From NCBI GenBank assembly GCA_021613375.1, contig CM038720.1:18429715-18493714 (forward strand): a DNA stretch of 64,000 bases, written 5' to 3'. The stretch is from Megaleporinus macrocephalus (lineage: Eukaryota; Chordata; Actinopteri; Characiformes; Anostomidae). The notes beneath the pieces are model-generated. The model did no database searches. It was not told the DNA's origin and worked only from the letters and a program-made list of their open reading frames with translations. Below, in pieces: positions 58,010 to 64,000 of this stretch (position 1 is the stretch's first letter; every line of letters starts with the position of its first letter). Both the position numbers and the translations under genes were made by a program.

Positions 58010-61000
58010 CTGTGAAGAACAAACACAGACTTAATGACAGACCAGTGAAGAGAGATAAGCAATTCAGGTAACTGTTTGTGATATACCACCAAGGTTCCTT
58101 ATTAGGCCTCGAAATTGTGCTGTACCGAGCTGCACAGAGTACAATCAGTCCACAGCTCCACCTGCCTGGCAGTCAGAAAGGCAACAGGCATGATAATTAC
58201 AGGCAGGAGGTCCCTGTGACAACGCAAACAAGGCGTCCGCACCAGATGTGTGTACTTATCCTGTCCTTTCTCTGCAAAAACAGCACCGAGCATAAACACC
58301 GTTGCGTCGCATATTTAACGAGGGAAGCGAAGCGACCCGCAATTGCTGTGTCAACACAGCCGACAGCACGGCCCCACTAGCTCCAAAGATTCTAAACACG
58401 ATCCCCAAGGTCTCTGCTAATTAGAAACATATATAGCTCTATAGAAAGACAGTGTCCAAGTCATTCAGAAAAAAGTCCCCTGGTTCTCGAACCAAGCCCA
58501 CTTGGTCATTCAGTTCATTAAAACGGCTCATGGAGAATGTTTGCCTTGACAGATTTGGCTTCTCTTTGCTCAATTTAGCTCTGTGGTGTATTTATTGGGC
58601 TACTTCAACTTCCACAACTGTACCAAGTAAAGACAAGTTAAAGGGTTTAAGGCAATCCCTCCACGGTTCCACCAGAGTGAACAGAAGAACCGAAAAGAGC
58701 TGTGTTCTACTTTAAGACTGGGTTTAAAAACAGAGCGAGGAATTTTCTTTGCTGGCAATGATGTTGCATTAAAAGCATGGAAAGCACATTTATTCAATCC
58801 AACAGTATAAAAGTTCTTTGATTTATTTTTGATTATTTGATTTATAGTGGCCAACCAAAAAGCTGTTATATTTATGGTTAAAACAGAAAGTCTGGATCAA
58901 CCTCAAATGGATCCACTCGATATGATCCAAACATCAAGCTTAAACAGTTGCTTAGTGTTCTCCAAGTACTCTCGACAGTTTTATTACAAACAGACAGAAA
59001 ACGTGTAAGATCATTGTAGATATGGATTACTATCACGCAAATAGTCAATTAATCATTACTACTGATTCACTGAGTAGGTACATTTTAATGACAGTATTTT
59101 AAAAATCAGGTTTAGTCAAGTAACAGTCACAGGCCTAAAACAAAAGGAGGAGGGATCAACGGATGGATACATCCGGATACATAAATAAATACTGGGACAT
59201 TGAGCCTTGTAGGAAGGTCTTTAGATCCATACCTTAAATCCAGTTTACAAAATTCAGAACCTCTAAGGCGTTCAGATTTAGAGGCCTCCTCCAGAATCAG
59301 AGAAACGTGTGAAAGTTTGAATGATAGAGAAACGTGTTAATGTTTGAATGATAGTAAACATGAACGTTATATTAAACATCCAGCAAAGCTTGAATGAAAA
59401 ACCTAAGATAATAAAACACGGCTGTAAAAAAACACTAATGTGGCAGACCGGAGATGTTGCTAATGATGACATTGATTGACAGCTCTCTTGTCTGCTCCAC
59501 CCTCATACATAGCTTTTTAATAAGGCTTCCAGGACAAGCAGACAGATGGACAAACACTTAACTTACACTAACAATTAACAACGTGTGAGTGACGAAACAG
59601 TGTTGGCATGCAAATAAAGAAATGAACAGATGAAGAAAAAGTGTTGGCATGCGAATGAAGGAATAAAAGGATTAAAGAACAGGGATGACGCAAGGATAAA
59701 CGAATGAAAACCATTCTGTGTGGGGCATTCCCCCTTGGTCAGGGGAATGGTGCTTACAGAAGCACTACCCAAGATCAGGATCATCCAGTTTACATGGAGA
59801 GGAGAGGTATATGGTGAAATACATCAGATATTTACTGGTCAATGGAATATTATTCAAAGTGTTCACTTAGTACATGCTGACTGTTTACCTACAAAAACAA
59901 GATTAAACTCATTAGAAAGAAAACACAGCTTTCCTGGTTCCCAGAGGCTTTAAAACTAACCAAAGCTAAGCCTGAAACATCCAAGAGAACAAGTGAATAA
60001 CACACTTCACACCACTCAGCACAAATTGCAGAGACTAAAATACTACTGAGGTCTAAACCAGAACAAGACCAACGCTGAACGACAACAGCCAAAACCATTA
60101 GCTTCAAACAAACAGCAAGACAGGTTTACAAGCAATCTCACTGTAAACTCACTGTCAGTGCCGTTCACATTACATGGTGGATGGTTTTCCAAATCAATAA
60201 GAAGATTGTGCAGAGGGTGACAGGACGTATTGTACATGGGTAAACAACACCACTGAGCTAAACAGTGGAAACAATGACGTCCATTCCTTGTGATGTTGAT
60301 AGCGGTGCAGTGGAATGGTTCCGAGGCAGAACCGACCATCAGCACTGTGACTTAGGCAAACAGCACACTGATGTTCTTGATTAGAAATGTCAGGCTGGAG
60401 GCATATAAATGGCATGTAAAAGGGGTTCGGGTAATACAAAGAGTTTGTTTTTCACTCAGGGCATCACATCTGCATTCATTTACTTATTTACTTCCCAAAC
60501 ATATTTGTTTATCGAATAAACCACACCAGCCTTATGCCTTATGGGACTTTTCTCTACGCTACGTTGCTTTGCCAAAATTAGTCAACAACCTGTGTGTGCT
60601 CTCTGGCGCTGGATACCAAACACCTCACCAGGCCAAGCGGGCAGTGGCCCATGATTCAGTCCACTGTGGTTGTCGGCCTGGGTCTTTCGCTTGTAAAACA
60701 TTGTGGAGTTGTGCAGGTATTATGTAACAGTTCTCCATCATTCACTTTCAGAGTGATCTCATCTGTGGTGGCCTTATTTTAGTCTTCAAGAAAAAAAAAG
60801 CTACTCATCACCCTTAGGCCTCACTTGATATTACCAAATATTATGCTAACAGCATAAACAAGTACAGACAACATGCACGTTCGCTTTCAGGTCATCATAC
60901 AATGCCTATAACAAAGGTTTACTTTAAAAATGTGTACAACAGAAAACACCACACTTAATTACAAGCCACAAATGGAACAGCACCAACTAATTAGCACTGT

Positions 61001-61604
61001 GAGCATAAAAATTATTACATACATGTACAAGTCTAAAACAAAAAATTAGAAACAGACCCGCAGCCAAAGACGGACATTGAGCTCTGTCAAAGCGTTGCTC
61101 TGCATCACGTCATTTCATTTCGTGGCGGATGTCAGGATGTGTTTTCTGCATAAAAGGTCAAAACGGAACGCGGACAACAACACATTTCAATTAAATTTAT
61201 AGTTAAGCACAAAAGTTACGCGTAAAACAAAGCCGAGCCACTCTCACTGTGACAGACTGTATACTGGTACAGTCTGCTGCACACATTGTGCTACTGTAGA
61301 ATATGCTGATATTGTTTATGGTGATAATTCTACAAATAAAATAACGGAAACACAGTTAATTGCTGTCCAAACCAACAGCTAATAAAGTCAGTTGTTTATA
61401 TGTTGCTTCAGTAAACAAAATCTTGCCTACTGGAAAGTCTGCAGCATTAGAATAACTGCAGTATATTATTATTACTATTATTAGTAGCTGTAGATAGTAG
61501 TGAAAGGTATGGCCGGAAAAGGTGCTACAATTCCTGCTGGTTTTAGTGCATATCACTGCACACACACACGCACACACACACACGTCAGGAAAGCGAAACA
61601 CCCT
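58010..61604 (-). other. il11ra: upstream region of il11ra, 5' UTR exon not located
   Basis: An acceptor at 58011/58010 shows that a non-coding first exon lies upstream on the minus strand, but I cannot choose it. A CpG-bearing stretch with minus-strand donor- and acceptor-like sequences near 58270-58380 and another CpG-richer patch near 61060-61250 are candidates. No other gene was recognised; open frames here are short and without family features. Confidence 0.4.
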
Positions 61605-61965
61605 ACACCCACTGTTCAGTTAATCAGCTCCATTGACCTTACAGGAGCGTGCTGTAATTCTACATTTACAGACTGTAGTTCTGGTGTGTGTGTCTGATCG
61701 AACACAGTACTGCTGTTGGAGTACTGCTGTTGTCCACTCACTGTCCACTCAGATAGCTGATCTGTTGCTACACAGTTTGTGTTCTCTAGTTCTTTATTAG
61801 TGGTCACAGGGCACTGACCACTGCTGGCTGGATATGCTTGTTTGGACTATTCTCAGTCCAGCATTGAAACGGAGATGTTTCAAAACTCCAGAATCGCTGG
61901 CTACTGTGTCTGATCCACTTGTACCAGTACAACACACTAACATCCCACCACCACATCAGTATCAC
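61605..61965 (+). mobile_element. MITE family A, copy 7 (diverged)
   Basis: Contains GTTAATCAGCTCCATTGACC, AATTCTACATTTACAGACTG, AGCTGATCTGTTGCTACACA, GGACTATTCTCAGTCCAGCA and CACCACCACATCAGTATCAC, the family A markers in order. A short A-rich run (61975-62010) follows. Confidence 0.65.
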
Positions 61966-62174
61966 ATTTTCTCCAAAAAAACAAAACAAAAACAAAACAA
62001 AAACAAATAAAACTGCTGTGAAGCAAGGACTGGTTCATTGTTCTAAAAAGTCTTTGCTCATCATGCAAATTAAATCTGAAATACTTGTATTGTGCAAACC
62101 TGTAAAAACAAAAAAGTGAACTACAGACGAGTCTATTTCAATATCGCCTGCTCGTCTTACAAATGTCCATACAT

Positions 62175-62518
62175 CAAGAGTTCTTTACTAAAATGCAAGG
62201 GCTGTATTAAAAATAATGAGGTTTATATGGAACTATGCGCTTGCTTAAACGCCATTTAAGGTTGATGGACAGTTTTGTTGTATAGGGTTTATTTGAACCT
62301 TTTTGAAAATCGTTCTATATAGCACCAAAAAGGTTCCCTATTGTGATAAGACTGATATCGTCACGATTTTGGTGCTACATAGAAACCATGTACAATATGT
62401 GAAAAACGATTTTACCAAACAAATAACTGTTTATGCATGCAAATGCATTTTGTATATAACCAAGGATCTTCAGGGACAATGTTTTTTACTAAAGAATTCT
62501 TAAAGAACCATTTTTTTA
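62175..62518. mobile_element. family C foldback repeat, near-complete
   Basis: The ends are inverted: AGTTCTTTACTAAAATGCAA at the left and TTTACTAAAGAATTCTTAAAG at the right. The centre carries GTTCTATATAGCACCAAAAA, then ATTTTGGTGCTACATAGAAA inverted to it. A palindromic non-coding element of about 340 bp. Confidence 0.65.
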
Positions 62519-63668
62519 GGTTGGTAGCAGCAGTAGGATAAGAAGAAAATAAATAAGCTTGTTCACAATTTTTTTTTTCTGATTACAATCAGTTTACAGT
62601 GATATTTCATAAAATAAAAAATAAATCAAAATGAAACAGTTTCTTCATAATATCAAAACATCTACTGAGCTTTATCACCTCTAACATTTTAACCATGGAA
62701 GCTGCATCCCTGCTGCTATCTTTACTACACTTTAATTACAGTCCTCTAGTGTACGTTATAAAACACGTGACATCAAGCCCAAATTAAGCGGCTAAGAATG
62801 TGCATTAGCAGACTTCAGAGCTGAGAGAGAGCACGGCCATGTGCTTAATGCAATAGTGCCATTAGAAGTGTGGCGAAGGAAAAGCTTTGCTTAAATCAGC
62901 AGAATATGAGCCCTCCAAACCACAGGCTGAAGCTGTAATCCATCACCAATTTCAGCAGGAATACTCTGAAGCACAGCTGAGCCGCTATATCATCTCTCTG
63001 CTCTCGCTTTTAACAGCACGTACTGTCTGCCCAGCCGTAACCTCAGAACCCAACGATCATGAGAACTGAATTAAAACAGTATCACAATTACAGTATGTTA
63101 CATAACATCATGAAATAATGTCCTCATAAGACAAGAAAAACAAATTCTGGGTAAGAATCCACATTATATATCTTCTAAGACCGGCTCAGAGGTGCAAGCC
63201 AAAATGCCTGATTGGTTCAGTTGATTCTGCAGCCAACAGAGGCTCCTTGATCTGTACTGATTTTTGGAAGTTGTCCAGCTTCCTCATTCTCACGTACCTG
63301 ACAAATTTAGCAGGTAGGTGTATCCAGCCTCAGAACCCTCAAAACCACATCTCCCCGCCTGATCTTTGCTCACTCTCGCTTTTAAATCAGGTGCCAAAAC
63401 TTTTCCAAGTCATGTGAAAATACCTAAGGGCTGAAAAGTGGTGTAACAGACTAGGGCTGGATTAAAAACGATCTCTCTTTATTTTAAGGCTGAATGACAA
63501 AAGACAATGTATATTCTGGCATTTCTTGCCAAGTCAAATCACTTTTATTAACAGAGATCAAAATAAAAGACAGAACTCTCTTCAACATGCAGATAAAATA
63601 TATGTATATACAGAATAAGTAGCTGTAACTGGGTAATATCTTGGGTCACCGTATTTTAGCTGCATGCT
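62519..63668. other. intergenic, no gene seen
   Basis: AT-rich unique sequence. A 60-codon frame at 62887-63069 has no recognisable features. Confidence 0.45.
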
Positions 63669-64000
63669 CATTCCACTCCACCCCCCCTCCATCACTCTAC
63701 CACCACTGCATCACTCCACCACCCTCACTCCACTCCACAATCACTCCACCATCCTCACTCCACTCCACCCCCCCTCCATCACTCTACCACCACTGCATCA
63801 CTCCACCACCCTCATTCCACAATCCCTCCACCATCCTCACTCCACTTCACCCCCCTCCATCACTCTACCACCACTGCATCACTCCACCACCCTCACTCCA
63901 CTCCACAATCACTCCACCATCCTCACTCCACTCCACCCCCCTCCATCACTCCACCACCCTCATTCCACAATCCCTCCACCATCCTCACTCCACTCCACCC
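63669..64000. repeat. CACTCCACC minisatellite with about 85-bp higher-order unit, runs off the window
   Basis: Short units such as ATCACTCCACC, CTCACTCCACT and CATCACTCTACC are arranged in a longer unit that begins CCCCTCCATCACT near 63683, 63769, 63852 and 63938. Spacing is 83-86 bp. The strand is C-rich and nearly free of G. The array continues past the window edge. Confidence 0.9.

Noticed and set aside
58078..58380. 100-codon frame with CpG-rich surroundings upstream of il11ra
   Set aside because: No recognisable domain; the CpG content could mark a promoter or 5' exon on the minus strand, but the evidence is too thin to call either.

Overview
The window reads as nuclear DNA of a ray-finned fish. 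Genes are split into short exons by long AT-rich introns with GT/AG borders, and the sequence is full of teleost-type repeats: Tc1/mariner remnants, hAT elements with 8-bp target duplications, tRNA-derived SINEs, L2-type LINE tails and dinucleotide runs. The repeat set resembles what I recall from otophysan fishes (characins, catfishes); that is an impression, not a test. No bacterial, viral or CRISPR features were seen.

Layout: (1) 1-13.3 kb, + strand: the 3' eight coding exons of rassf6, a Ras-association/SARAH scaffold of the Hippo/apoptosis network. Its N-terminal exon(s) were not found and probably lie left of the window. (2) 13.6-18.0 kb, - strand: a complete four-exon gene for a secreted cystatin-fold protein, tail-to-tail with rassf6. 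(3) 22.7-30.4 kb, + strand: tmem267, a multi-pass membrane protein, with a GC-richer promoter and a 5' non-coding exon. (4) 30.4-37.1 kb: intergenic, repeats only. (5) 37.1-58.0 kb, - strand: il11ra, the interleukin-11 receptor alpha chain. All ten coding exons can be joined in frame (398 residues), from signal peptide through Ig-like and two fibronectin-III domains with WSEWS, a juxtamembrane stalk, a transmembrane helix and a 25-residue tail. A 3' UTR exon far downstream is possible. (6) 58.0-64.0 kb: upstream of il11ra, repeats and a minisatellite, no recognised exon.

The four genes do not form one pathway. Rassf6 is cytoplasmic signalling, the cystatin is secreted, Il11ra is a cytokine receptor acting with gp130, and Tmem267 has no established role that I know. 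I found no undescribed multi-gene system. The more unusual points are a cystatin that has lost its inhibitory motif, His/Asp motifs in Tmem267, low-complexity repeats sitting at il11ra splice acceptors, a 10-bp phased array in the tmem267 promoter, and several nested transposons whose insertion order can be read from target duplications.
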